The notes beneath the pieces were generated by a model. That model ran no database searches and was not told the DNA's origin. It saw nothing but the letters and a program-made list of their open reading frames with translations. Below, one piece after another: positions 16,229 to 26,000 of a stretch of DNA of 39,363 bases. Every line of letters starts with the position of its first letter. Position 1 is the first letter of the stretch. Position numbers and translations under genes: made by a program. Source of the stretch: Bacteroidota bacterium (GTDB lineage Bacteria; Bacteroidota; Bacteroidia; JABDFU01); contig JABDFG010000018.1 in the NCBI GenBank assembly GCA_013286655.1, forward strand, positions 1-39,363, written 5' to 3'.

Positions 16229-16264
16229 AGAAAAGATTTTCCACAACAAATTTTAGAATAAAAG

Positions 16265-16285
16265 AGCCTATCAAAATGATAGGCT
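16265..16285. terminator. Rho-independent terminator after the response regulator gene
   Basis: Perfect 9-bp stem AGCCTATCA / TGATAGGCT with a 3-base loop, followed on the minus strand by CTTTTATT. It lies 26 bases past the stop of the response regulator and before the kdp promoter region, so the regulator is likely a separate transcript. Confidence 0.8.
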
Positions 16286-16311
16286 TTTATCTATATGGAT
16301 GCTTTGGCTTG

Positions 16312-17658
16312 TTAATTAAGACCATATTCATCTAATTTTCGATAGAGGGTAGCCACTCCTATTTCCAACAATCGGGATGCTTCCGCTTTATTTCCTTTTG
16401 TATAGTTCAGTACTTTTTGAATATGCAATTTTTCCACGCTTGCCATTGCAAAAGCGGAGAGTGTTCCATTTCTATTGCTTGAGTGATGTTGTATTTCGTA
16501 AGGTAATAGTGTATTGGTTAATGTATCTTCATTCGATAAAATCACACTCCGTTCAATTATATTTTTTAGTTCCCGTATATTGCCCGGCCATGAATGTTTT
16601 TTAAGTGCTTCAATAAATTCACTATTAATTCCAGCTATTCTTTTGTTGGTCTTTGCTGAAAAGACAGTTGTAAAATAGCGGGCAAAAAGTTCAAGGTCAA
16701 CTATTCTTTCGCGCAGGGGGGGTAAGGTGATTTGAAAAACCGAAAGACGGTAGAAAAGATCTTGCCTGAAATGTCCCGTTTCAATTTCCTTTTGTAAATC
16801 GCGATTGGTAGCGGCTATAATACGAACATTTACTTTGGTGGTTGAACTGTCTCCGACCCTGATAAACTCACCGGTTTCAATTACTCTCAGTAATTTTGCC
16901 TGTAGCTCCAAGGCCATTTCTCCGATTTCATCGAGAAAGATAGTCCCGTTATTCGCTTCTTCAAATAATCCTTTCTTGTCGTTCGTTGCTCCGGTGAAGG
17001 CGCCTGTTTTGTAACCGAACATTTCACTTTCGAGTAACTCCCTCGTAAAGGCCGAGCAATTAATGGCTACAAACGGCTTGTTTTTTCTGGTACTGGCTTC
17101 GTGAATGGCCTGAGAAAAAACTTCTTTACCGGTGCCTGTTTCCCCAAGCAGCAGAACGGTTGTATCCGTGGATGCTACTTTTTTCCCCAGTTCCAGAGCT
17201 GACAGAAATGATTTTGATTTCCCGATAATAGTATCAAAGGAATGTTTTTCAGCAATTCTTTTTTCCAACTGAGAAACCCGTTTGGCTAATTGAACTTTGT
17301 TAATTGCCCGGTACAAAAGTGGAATGACTCTGTTATTATCGTCTCCTTTTGTAATATAGTCGAAGGCCCCATTTTTAATCGCCTGTACGCTGTCGGGAAT
17401 ATTGCCGTACGCGGTTAAAAGAATCACTTCGCATAGCGGATATTTCGCTTTTATTTCCTGGACAATATCCACTCCATTGCCGTCAGGCAGTTTAACATCA
17501 CAGATCACGACATCTATGTCATGTTGTTTTAATTTTTTGAATCCTGTTTTTAAATTATTAGCCTCAAAGACTTCAAATCCTTCAAGTGCAATAATGCGTG
17601 AAAGGAGCTGACATAGCCTTTCTTCATCGTCTATGATTAATATATTATTCGCGCTCAT
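16312..17658 (-). CDS. Sigma-54-dependent NtrC-family response regulator, Kdp-associated
   Basis: 448 residues. Receiver domain with acidic pocket IDDEE (9-13) and phospho-acceptor Asp54 in VICDVKLPDG; AAA+ domain with Walker A GETGTGKE (172-179), sigma-54 contact loop GAFTGA (219-224) and IFLDEIGEM Walker B; C-terminal Fis-type helix-turn-helix (NKAEASRLLEIGVATLYRKLDEYG). It activates sigma-54 promoters when phosphorylated. Placed directly upstream of the kdp genes on the same strand, in the position KdpE holds elsewhere, it is the probable output regulator. The kinase encoded at the operon end (6864-8586) is its likely partner. Confidence 0.93.
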   Translation of the reverse strand: MSANNILIIDDEERLCQLLSRIIALEGFEVFEANNLKTGFKKLKQHDIDVVICDVKLPDGNGVDIVQEIKAKYPLCEVILLTAYGNIPDSVQAIKNGAFDYITKGDDNNRVIPLLYRAINKVQLAKRVSQLEKRIAEKHSFDTIIGKSKSFLSALELGKKVASTDTTVLLLGETGTGKEVFSQAIHEASTRKNKPFVAINCSAFTRELLESEMFGYKTGAFTGATNDKKGLFEEANNGTIFLDEIGEMALELQAKLLRVIETGEFIRVGDSSTTKVNVRIIAATNRDLQKEIETGHFRQDLFYRLSVFQITLPPLRERIVDLELFARYFTTVFSAKTNKRIAGINSEFIEALKKHSWPGNIRELKNIIERSVILSNEDTLTNTLLPYEIQHHSSNRNGTLSAFAMASVEKLHIQKVLNYTKGNKAEASRLLEIGVATLYRKLDEYGLN

Positions 17659-17686
17659 AGTTAGGGCCGCTCGGAGATTAATTTCA

Positions 17687-17694
17687 CAAATTTA
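17687..17694 (-). promoter_or_regulatory. Candidate -7 box for the response regulator gene
   Basis: The minus strand reads TAAATTTG, an exact match to TAnnTTTG, 28 bases before the ATG at 17658. No convincing -33 element at 19-21 bases. It shares the 150-base divergent region with the gltX promoter. Confidence 0.42.
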
Positions 17695-17782
17695 GCTTTT
17701 AAATTTCCAAATCGTCATTTTTTCGACCGACGGCTTTAGTGTTACCCCTTTGTTGTTACTGCTTTTATTGAGCGGTTTTTCT

Positions 17783-17790
17783 TATCTTCG
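17783..17790 (+). promoter_or_regulatory. Candidate -7 box for gltX-folB
   Basis: TATCTTCG, one base from TAnnTTTG, 18 bases before the gltX ATG. It has the same TTCG variant as the box before the methyltransferase gene. Confidence 0.4.
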
Positions 17791-17808
17791 CTTTCCTTAA
17801 AAACGATC

Positions 17809-19350
17809 ATGGAAAACAGAAGAGTGAGAGTCCGTTTTGCGCCCAGTCCGACCGGCCCGTTGCATATTGGAGGCGTTCGTACCGCATTGTATAATTATTT
17901 ATTTGCGAAGAAACAGGGAGGGGATTTTTTATTGCGAATAGAGGACACGGATCAGGACCGTTTTGTGCCGGGCGCTGAAGCATATATTATTGAAGCCTTA
18001 AAATGGTGTGGTATTTGTCCGGTGGAGGGTGTTGGTTTTGGAGATGGACCGCATGCTCCTTATCGTCAAAGTGAACGAAAACCTATGTATCGGGCATATG
18101 CTGAACAATTACTGAAAAGCGGAAATGCGTATTATGCTTTTGACACGAAAGATGAGTTGGAGGAGATGCGGAAACGAATGGAAGCGGGTGGTGGAACCTC
18201 TGCCTATAATGCGATTACCCGGCAAAGTATGAAAAACTCATTGACCCTTCCCGAGGATGAGGTCAAGCAAAGATTAGAATCGGGACAGGCATATGTGGTC
18301 CGGATTAAAATTCCCCGTAATGAAGAAGTCCGGGTGCAGGATCTGATCCGGGGTTGGGTCGTGGTCCATAGTTCACAGATGGATGATAAAGTATTATTTA
18401 AATCAGATGGCATGCCTACTTATCACCTGGCGAATATTGTGGATGATTATACGATGCAGATCACACATGTAATACGTGGGGAAGAGTGGTTACCCTCAGC
18501 GCCTTTGCATGTTTTGTTATACCGGTACCTGGGCTGGGAAAGTGTTATGCCTCAGTTTGCACATTTGCCTTTACTATTAAAGCCGGATGGGAATGGTAAG
18601 CTCAGCAAACGGGATGGAGACCGGCTTGGATTTCCTGTATTTCCCCTGGAATGGCGGGATCCTGTGACAAAAGAAGTGTCATCGGGATACCGGGAAAGAG
18701 GTTATTTCCCGGATGCTTTTGTCAATATGCTTGCCTTGCTCGGTTGGCATTCAAGTGGGAACCAGGAATTATTTACGTTGGAAGAACTGGTATCTGAATT
18801 TTCATTGGAACGTGTGAGTAAAGCCGGCGCTAAATTTGATCCGGAAAAAACAAAATGGTTTAACCAGCAATACCTGCGGAAGCGTACGGATGAAGAGCTG
18901 ACAGAACTGTGGATCCCTGAATTGAATGCAAAGGGAGTAAAGGCAGAGCGGGGGTATATTGTAAAAGCGGTTCGTCTGATAAAAGAAAAAGGAAATTTTC
19001 TGAATGAATTCTGGTCGCTTGGGAGTTATTTTTTTGAGAGGCCTGAAAAGTATGATCCGGAAGTTATTAAAAAACGCTGGAACGACAGTTCCATGGGGTT
19101 TATTAAGGAGCTGAAAGAAGCGTTTGAAAAGCTGGAAGTATTTACTGCGCTGGAAACGGAAAGCCTGTTTAAAGCAACGGCAGAAAAAACGGGTATAGGA
19201 GCCGGGCAGGTGATGCAGCTTTTCCGGGTATGTATCAGTGGACTCGCCGGAGGGCCTGCCTTGTTTGAAATGGTGGAATTACTGGGTAAACAGGAGGTAG
19301 TAGGAAGATTGGAAATGGCTCTTAATCAACTTGAACGAAAACATTCCTGA
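17809..19350 (+). CDS. gltX: Glutamyl-tRNA synthetase
   Basis: Charges tRNA-Glu (and possibly tRNA-Gln in organisms that use GatCAB). 513 residues, usual length. The class I signature is PSPTGPLHIGGVRTALYNYLFA, with HIGG at 19-22, and the second signature is KLSKRDGDR around 264-272. The C-terminal anticodon-binding domain follows, ending LELNQLERKHS-like after GLAGGPALFEMVELLGK. The next gene, folB, starts one base after its stop. Confidence 0.98.
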   Translation: MENRRVRVRFAPSPTGPLHIGGVRTALYNYLFAKKQGGDFLLRIEDTDQDRFVPGAEAYIIEALKWCGICPVEGVGFGDGPHAPYRQSERKPMYRAYAEQLLKSGNAYYAFDTKDELEEMRKRMEAGGGTSAYNAITRQSMKNSLTLPEDEVKQRLESGQAYVVRIKIPRNEEVRVQDLIRGWVVVHSSQMDDKVLFKSDGMPTYHLANIVDDYTMQITHVIRGEEWLPSAPLHVLLYRYLGWESVMPQFAHLPLLLKPDGNGKLSKRDGDRLGFPVFPLEWRDPVTKEVSSGYRERGYFPDAFVNMLALLGWHSSGNQELFTLEELVSEFSLERVSKAGAKFDPEKTKWFNQQYLRKRTDEELTELWIPELNAKGVKAERGYIVKAVRLIKEKGNFLNEFWSLGSYFFERPEKYDPEVIKKRWNDSSMGFIKELKEAFEKLEVFTALETESLFKATAEKTGIGAGQVMQLFRVCISGLAGGPALFEMVELLGKQEVVGRLEMALNQLERKHS

Positions 19351-19351
19351 A

Positions 19352-19702
19352 ATGGGTATTATAAAATTAGAAGGAATTAAATTCCGGGCGAATCACGGTT
19401 GCATGGAAGAAGAAGCCAAAATTGGTGGAATGTATAGTGTAGATGTTATGCTCGATACCGATTTTACAGAAGCTGCACAAAAAGATGATCTTTCTAAAAC
19501 AATTGATTATTGTGAAGTATATGAAATAGTAAAAGCTGAAATGTCCATACGTTCAAAATTAATTGAACAGGTGGCTCAACGGATCGTTGATAAACTCAGA
19601 GAACGATTTACGGGACTCCAGTATACGGAAGTCAAAGTTACCAAATGGAATCCTCCGATTAATGGAGATGTGGAGAAAGTAAGCGTGGTTGTTACTTCCT
19701 AA
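19352..19702 (+). CDS. folB: Dihydroneopterin aldolase
   Basis: About 116 residues. Splits dihydroneopterin into 6-hydroxymethyl-dihydropterin and glycolaldehyde in folate synthesis. MGIIKLEGIKFRANHGCMEEE matches the family N-terminus (F-x-A-x-H-G-x-x-x-x-E, with the substrate-binding Glu), TIDYCEVYEIV contains the conserved Y, and VKVTKWNPPI carries the conserved Lys. ATG 19352 is preferred to TTG 19331, which would overlap the gltX end. It is one base from the gltX stop, so the genes are translationally linked. Confidence 0.93.
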   Translation: MGIIKLEGIKFRANHGCMEEEAKIGGMYSVDVMLDTDFTEAAQKDDLSKTIDYCEVYEIVKAEMSIRSKLIEQVAQRIVDKLRERFTGLQYTEVKVTKWNPPINGDVEKVSVVVTS

Positions 19703-19820
19703 TTCACCCGAACTAAAAGTATTATTTCCCGGTTAGTTAAGATTTGTTAAGGGATTCAATCTTGTTAACATTAAATTTCCAAATGGTTATGAATTTTTAA
19801 CTGTTGCTTAACATTAAAAT

Positions 19821-19841
19821 AAGGTTGAGAAAGTAACCTTG
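19821..19841 (+). promoter_or_regulatory. Inverted repeat overlapping a candidate -7 box before the first adhesin
   Basis: AAGGTT (19821-19826) and AACCTT (19835-19840) are exact inverted arms around an 8-base spacer. TAACCTTG (19834-19841), one base from TAnnTTTG, includes the second arm. The overlap of promoter box and palindrome is what a repressor operator would look like, but no partner is known. The rest of 19703-19866 holds a degenerate repeat of TTAACATTAAA (around 19763 and 19808) and nothing else I recognise. Confidence 0.35.
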
Positions 19842-19866
19842 CGGCCGCTTCAATAAAGTTGAGCCC

Positions 19867-22800
19867 ATGTTTAATAATCGCTTTCACAGAGTTTTGTTTT
19901 TAATGCTGTTGATTTTTTTTGCCAGGGTTAGTTTTGCTCAGCAAAAATTAATTCATTTCTGGGACTTTAACGATACCTATCCATTTTCAGGGACAGGGAT
20001 AGTTCCAGGTACGCGTACACAGGCTGACAGCTTAGGCACTGCAACTGTTCTTACACAAACCGGAATCGGGCCAGGGGACACCTTGTTTGCGCTTCCAGCC
20101 AGCTATACTACCTTGAGTAGTGCAAATCCTCATATACGTTACTTTCGTCCCCAGGGCCTTCAGGGAAATGCATTGCTGGAGGATAGCGTTGTTGATAATG
20201 CCTCCGGCGGCTCCTACCTCTATGATTATTGCAGCAGACATTATACTTATTTTAAGCGATCAGACAGCACACACGCCGGGCGGAATTGTTATGTAAAATC
20301 GCTTCAACCCAACCTGAACTCCTACTTCTATTTATACATGCCCACCACCGGATATCACAATATTAATCTGAATTTCGCTCTTTCAGGATCAGGTGCCAAT
20401 ATGGCTAAATACCTGATTTTTTCTTACAGTACGGATAGCGGAAGTACCTGGAAAAATTTAACTCAGGCGATGGATACCTTTAATATAGGGGGTGTACATC
20501 TGCCGGATACGCTGCAAGCACTCAACCCTATTACCGGCAGTAGCAGATGGTATCCTGTGGGCATTAATTTCAGTTCTGATACAACGGTAAGTAATAACTC
20601 CAAATTTATTCTGAGGTTTACTTTTGCCCTCGCCTCTCCTTCTGCTCCGAATAGCAGCGGTGCAAGCTCTTCCTCCGGGAGTGTTCATTTTGACAATTTT
20701 GCTTTGAAAGGAGATAGCATTTGTCCCGCTTATACTGTTCAACCTACAACCATCGGCATTTGCGTAGGTAGCAATGGAAGTTCTATCCTGAGTGTAATCG
20801 GGGGCATCCGGAATGCTTATCAATGGCAGGTAAATCAAGGCTCAGGTTTTAACAATATCAACAATGGTGGTGTATATGGGGGTGCCACCACGGATACACT
20901 GAAGTTTACCGACGTTCCTTCGACGATGAATAATTATACCTACCGGTGCGTATTATCTTCCGGCACCTGCGCAAATAATATCAGTTCTGTCAAGACCCTG
21001 ACCGTCTTCCCGCTTCCTAATGTGCAAGCAGAAGCATCGGCAGATTCCGTATGTGCCGGCACGGATGTTACCTTGTGGGGAAACAATGCCAGTTATTATG
21101 TATGGTCCGGGGGGGTGCAAACGGAATTGCCTTTTATCCCTTTAGCAACTTCTACGTATACGGTAACAGGAACGGATGGGAACGGATGCATCAATACGTC
21201 CACGATAACAATAACTGTAAATTCTTTACCCCTGGTAACGGCCCGGGCGAACCTGGACTCTGTTTGTCCTGGCGGGATGGTTACACTGAATGAAGGAGGG
21301 AATGCCTCTTCTTATTCCTGGTCAGGCGGGGTAACGAACGGCGTGGCCTTTGCTCCATCCGGAACCGCTACCTATACTGTGACCGGAACCGCTGTAAATG
21401 GTTGCACGGCCTCCTCATCGGTTTTAATTACTGTTAATCCAAAGCCGCCTGTAGCGGCCAATCCCTCATCTGGAGCAATCTGTAGTGGAAGCAGTATCTC
21501 CCTCTTTGGAACGGGCGCTCAAACATATGTATGGACGGGAGGAGTGAGGAATAATGTAGCCTTTGAGCCTTCATCCAGCAAAAGTTATACGGTAACCGGT
21601 ACAGATTCCCATGGATGTACAGCCACTTCGGTAACTACGATCTCAGTCAATCCTTTACCAAGAGTGATTGCAATGACAAGCGCGGATTCTGTTTGCCAGG
21701 ATTCAAGTGTTACTCTTACTGCAAAAGGAGCATCCGGTTATGTATGGTCGGGTGGTGTCCTCAACGGAATGCCTTTTATTCCTTTGGCTACCGAAAATTA
21801 CCGGGTAACCGGAACGGATACAAACGGCTGCGTGTCCTATGCCAATATTATTATTACGGTAAACACGCCTCCTCTTGTGACAGCTAATGCCTCCAGGGTT
21901 CCGGATTGCGTAGGATATCCGGATACGCTGAAAGGAGGAGGAGCTCTTATTTATTCCTGGACAGGCGGGAGAACGGACCGGGTTGGATTCATTCCCCTTT
22001 CGACAAATTCCTATACGGTAACTGGTACAGATAGTCATGGATGTATGAACACGGCGTCCATTCTTATTGCAGTAGATTCTATCCCGCAGGTATATGCTTA
22101 TTCCACTTCAACAGAGATTTGCGCGGGAGCAAGCACTGTTCTTTTCGGGGGAGGGGCTCAGTCCTATAATTGGAGCGGAGGCCCGGTTGACGATATGCCC
22201 TACGTGCTTTATCAAACAACTACGTTTACGGTAACGGGCACCGATGCCAATGGTTGCATGGATACCGCGAGTATTAAAATTCTCGTTGATTCTTTACCTG
22301 TTGCGTATGCAGGGACTTTCAAGGGGATCTGCCCGGGAGGCAGTCGGGTCGAATTAGGAGGCCCGGGAATCGCCTCCTGTTCTTATTCCTGGTCTCCCGC
22401 TTCCAATCTGACCTGTCCATTTTGTTCAGAAACATCGGGTGTGTTTACGGTTACAACCATTGATACACTCAGCGTTCTTAATAACAATACGGGATGCATG
22501 AATTCCGACACTGTTACGGTGCTGGTATATACCCCACCACTTGTGCGGGCGATAAGTTCAGATTCTGTTCCTTGTAATGGTATAGACATTATCCTGAGCG
22601 GTGCTGGGGCAAAAACATATTCCTGGACAGATGGAGTAGAAGACAGTGTGCAATTTATTCCTTCCGGAATTAAGACGTATACCGTAACAGGTACAGATGC
22701 ACATGGTTGTACAGGTACTGCTTCCACGAAGGTAAGTGTTGAAATATGCACCGGCATACGAACATTCGGAAATCAAACACAAATTCTGATTTATCCCAAT

Positions 22801-23013
22801 CCAGCTGCTGGAAATTTTATGATCAGCGGCTTGTCTGGAATCACGATCCTGCAAATTTATAATCTGGGAGGAAAACTGGTAAACGAACTAAAAACCGATT
22901 TTGCTGAGCTTCCTGTCAGCTTAGATGGAATGCCGGATGGTATCTATTTCCTGAGAGTTTTGCGGGAAGATAATTCAATCATATGGCAACAGAAAATAGT
23001 AAAGCAGGAATAA
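19867..23013 (+). CDS. Giant secreted adhesin: WDFN domain, eight Ig-like repeats, T9SS type A sorting domain
   Basis: 1048 residues. Signal peptide 1-24 (ends VSFAQ). Residues 26-285 form a WDFN-type domain (HFWDFND near 30-36, MPTTGYHNINLNFALSGS, LIFSYSTDSGSTW, VHFDNFALKGDS) that resembles the start of the genes at 23038 and 30821. An Ig-like domain with YQWQVNQGSG follows (286-382), then eight repeats of about 71 residues (385-962) with the pattern C-x-G, Y-x-W-S-G-G, TYTVTGTD-x-x-G-C, I-x-V-x-x-x-P. Each has two Cys about 40 residues apart, perhaps a disulfide. The last 75 residues (IYPNPAAGNFMISG to IVKQE) are a T9SS type A sorting domain, which implies export by T9SS and attachment to the cell surface. 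Ligand unknown. No enzymatic motif seen. Confidence 0.88.
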   Translation: MFNNRFHRVLFLMLLIFFARVSFAQQKLIHFWDFNDTYPFSGTGIVPGTRTQADSLGTATVLTQTGIGPGDTLFALPASYTTLSSANPHIRYFRPQGLQGNALLEDSVVDNASGGSYLYDYCSRHYTYFKRSDSTHAGRNCYVKSLQPNLNSYFYLYMPTTGYHNINLNFALSGSGANMAKYLIFSYSTDSGSTWKNLTQAMDTFNIGGVHLPDTLQALNPITGSSRWYPVGINFSSDTTVSNNSKFILRFTFALASPSAPNSSGASSSSGSVHFDNFALKGDSICPAYTVQPTTIGICVGSNGSSILSVIGGIRNAYQWQVNQGSGFNNINNGGVYGGATTDTLKFTDVPSTMNNYTYRCVLSSGTCANNISSVKTLTVFPLPNVQAEASADSVCAGTDVTLWGNNASYYVWSGGVQTELPFIPLATSTYTVTGTDGNGCINTSTITITVNSLPLVTARANLDSVCPGGMVTLNEGGNASSYSWSGGVTNGVAFAPSGTATYTVTGTAVNGCTASSSVLITVNPKPPVAANPSSGAICSGSSISLFGTGAQTYVWTGGVRNNVAFEPSSSKSYTVTGTDSHGCTATSVTTISVNPLPRVIAMTSADSVCQDSSVTLTAKGASGYVWSGGVLNGMPFIPLATENYRVTGTDTNGCVSYANIIITVNTPPLVTANASRVPDCVGYPDTLKGGGALIYSWTGGRTDRVGFIPLSTNSYTVTGTDSHGCMNTASILIAVDSIPQVYAYSTSTEICAGASTVLFGGGAQSYNWSGGPVDDMPYVLYQTTTFTVTGTDANGCMDTASIKILVDSLPVAYAGTFKGICPGGSRVELGGPGIASCSYSWSPASNLTCPFCSETSGVFTVTTIDTLSVLNNNTGCMNSDTVTVLVYTPPLVRAISSDSVPCNGIDIILSGAGAKTYSWTDGVEDSVQFIPSGIKTYTVTGTDAHGCTGTASTKVSVEICTGIRTFGNQTQILIYPNPAAGNFMISGLSGITILQIYNLGGKLVNELKTDFAELPVSLDGMPDGIYFLRVLREDNSIIWQQKIVKQE
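21019..22752 (+). repeat. Eight tandem Ig-like repeat units within the 1048-aa adhesin
   Basis: Units of about 213 bases, each coding YTVTGTD or a close variant. The DNA copies use different synonymous codons (for example acggtaacaggaacggat versus actgtgaccggaaccgct), so the repetition is strong in protein and weak in DNA. That points to old duplication under protein-level selection. The seventh unit is longer and lacks the WSGG motif. Confidence 0.85.
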
Positions 23014-23037
23014 TTCTAATAGGACAAAAGGGTTTAC

Positions 23038-26000
23038 ATGAGACTAGTCAGATTTTTTGTGTTGGGGATTGTGTTCTTGTTTGTCTCTCAGGCTGCTGCC
23101 CAGCAAAAACTGATACATTTTTGGGATTTTAACCAGACATTACCTTTAGATGGGTCTGGCGAAGGCGGTAGCCCGGCTAATTATATTGACAGCCTTGGTA
23201 CTGCTAATTATCCATTGCTTCCCAATTATTCTACTTTGTCGGGGGCTTTTCCGGTGATTATGTATAATCGGCCTTCCGGCAAACAAGGGACTGCCTCTAC
23301 CCGTGACAGCATTCTGGATAATGGTCAGGGAGGTTCTTTCTGGTTTGATTACAGCAGTAATAATTATTCTTATTTCACAAGCTCGGACAGTGGAAGTGGA
23401 AAAAAAGGCAATCTTTTTATAAGGGCAAGGCAGCCAAGCCTGAACTCCTACATGTATTTGTATATACCCACCAACCAATACTATAATATTGCACTGAATT
23501 TTTCCATTTCAGGTTCCAGCTCCAACATGGCCAACTTCCTGATATTTGGATACAGCACGGACGGGGGATTATCCTGGAAGAGATTAACGTCTGTAATGGA
23601 TACCTTCAATTTAAGTGGTTATCCATATAATTACGATAGTATTCACGGTCCGGATACGCTTGGGGCCCGGAATGTAATAACGGCTGCATCGGGTTGGTCT
23701 CCCGTATCGATCGATTTTTCTTCTATAAGTCAGGTACTGTCCGATCCTGCAACCAATAACCCGAATTTTATTGTACGGTGGACTTTTGGGGGTTTTAATG
23801 CCGATCGGGGTTCTGCCAATGTGCGGTTTGATAATTTTGCTGTCATGGGCGATACGCTCTGTCCGATTATTTTAGATCAGCCCATCAATGAATCGACCTG
23901 CCTGGGAGGCAATCTTACCTTTTCCGTTAAATTGAAAGGAGGCCTCAATCCCGGCTACCAATGGCAGGTGGATACTGTTGGAAATGGAACTTTTACAAAC
24001 ATTACCAATGGTGCATTTTACAGCGGGGTGAATTCCGCTCATTTAACAATAACGGGTGTTATCAATGGCATGGATAAGTATAAATACCGTTGCCATGTGA
24101 TCGGATCTCCCTGTAATGCTGCTTATTATACTTCTTCTGTTTCATTTACCATTCATCCGCCCCCTCCGATTTTTGCCAGCCCATCTGACACGACCATTTG
24201 CGCGGGTAACCCGGTTACACTTAATAGCAGTGGATCCTGGACGTATAACTGGTCGGGAGGCATTTATGGAAATACTCCCTTCATCCCTGCTGCTACAGAA
24301 ACCTATACGGTGACGGGGACAGATCTTAACGGGTGTACTTCGACGGCTACCGCTTTGGTTACGGTAAACCCTTCACCAATCGTGAACGCCAATACGACAG
24401 CAAGTACCGTATGTTTTGGAATGGATATAACACTCACAGGTAGCGGAAATGCCTTAACTTATTCCTGGTCGGGAGGGGCACAAAATGGAGTTCCTTTTAT
24501 TCCGCCCCTGACCGCGATAGCTTATACGGTAACAGGAACATCCTCTAATGGATGTTCAAGCACCTCAACAACTCCAATCACCGTCAATCCATTGCCTGTT
24601 ATCTCGGCCAATTCATCGGCTGACCCGGTTTGTGCCGGCACGAGTGTAATTTTAAGCGGAAGCGGAAGTGCCATTACTTATTCCTGGAACTCCGGTATTG
24701 TTAATGGTCAGGCTTTTATTCCTGCAACCGGAACAACTACGTATTCGGTAACGGGTACCGATGCGAATAACTGTTCGGCCGTTGCGACCATTGCAATGGT
24801 TGTGAATGCATTACCGTTCGTTACCGCGAACGCGTCATCTGATACCGTCTGCAAAGGAGCCAATGTAACATTAAACGGTGGGAATGCGCTTAGCTACAGC
24901 TGGAGTGGAGGAGTTCAAAACGGGAAAGCGTTTCCATTACTTAACAGTTCAAGCTATACGGTAACCGGGACAGATGTAAATGGTTGTTCTGCTACTGCAT
25001 CTTTAAGCCTAACGGTGAATACACCTCCGGTCGTGAATGCAACTGCAAGTATTCCTTCCATTTGCCTGGGGGCCTCGGATACCCTGAAGGGGGCAGGAGC
25101 CCTCCGTTATGTCTGGTCCGGTGGAATAGTGAATGGGGTTGGTTTTATTCCTGCTTCAACAAAAACGTATACAGTCACAGGCACTGATGCGCAGGGGTGC
25201 AGTGGTACGGGAACTGTTAGTATCAGTGTTAAACCCTTGCCAATTATTACTGCTTCTGCTACTGCGTTAACTGTTTGCTCAGGAGGAAGTACAACTCTCT
25301 TCGGACATGGCGGCAATAGCTATAGCTGGTCAGGGGGAATCAGCAATGGCGTCGTATTTAATCCAACCGGAACGTTGACCTATACTGTTACGGGAACCAG
25401 CAGTAGTGGATGCAGTAATACAAAATCCATTACTGTTTCTGTTTATGCAGCACCGGTTATGCAACTTAGTACTTCTTCCAATCTTTGTCTGGGTGACAGC
25501 CTAGCTCTGACTGTTTCTGGTTCGGATGTATATAGTTGGGCACCGGGATTGGGCTTGAGTTCGGATTCATCAGCCATGTGTGAAGCTAATCCGGTCAAAA
25601 CAACTACTTATACGGTGACGGGAAATTCCTCGGGATGCCCCACCATCACCGGAACAATTACCTTAACGGTGATTCCGCTACCGATTGTTTCAGCGCATGC
25701 AAGCGATTCTGTTATGTGCAGGGGCAGCAGAATTGTTCTATACGGAGAAGGAGCGAACTCCTATACCTGGACAGGAGCTGTGGGTATACTGGATAGTATT
25801 CCATTTCAACCCGATTCCAGCGGTGTGTATACGGTGACCGGGACAGATGCCAGTGGCTGCATGAACTCTTCGACGGTTATTATAACGGTTAACCCGGTAC
25901 CGGTCTTAGTAGTGAGTCCCAATGACAGTGTCTGTTACGGGAGCAATGTTACACTTCAGGCCGGCGGAGCCTCCAGTTACAACTGGTCCCCTGCGGGAAG

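Noticed and set aside
16131-16274. Upstream extension of the 30-aa membrane peptide to a 78-aa protein
   Set aside because: The added part starts inside the terminator hairpin, has no family resemblance, and overlaps the probable promoter.
19841-19848. GCGGCCGC site before the first adhesin as a cloning-vector scar
   Set aside because: It is a chance 8-base palindrome within otherwise normal intergenic sequence, and no vector-like sequence flanks it.
22383-22757. Long antisense open frames on the minus strand within the adhesin genes (also 20458-20838, 23146-23478, 26440-26832 and similar)
   Set aside because: They mirror the repetitive sense codons, have no start context or recognisable motifs, and sit entirely inside well-supported genes on the plus strand.
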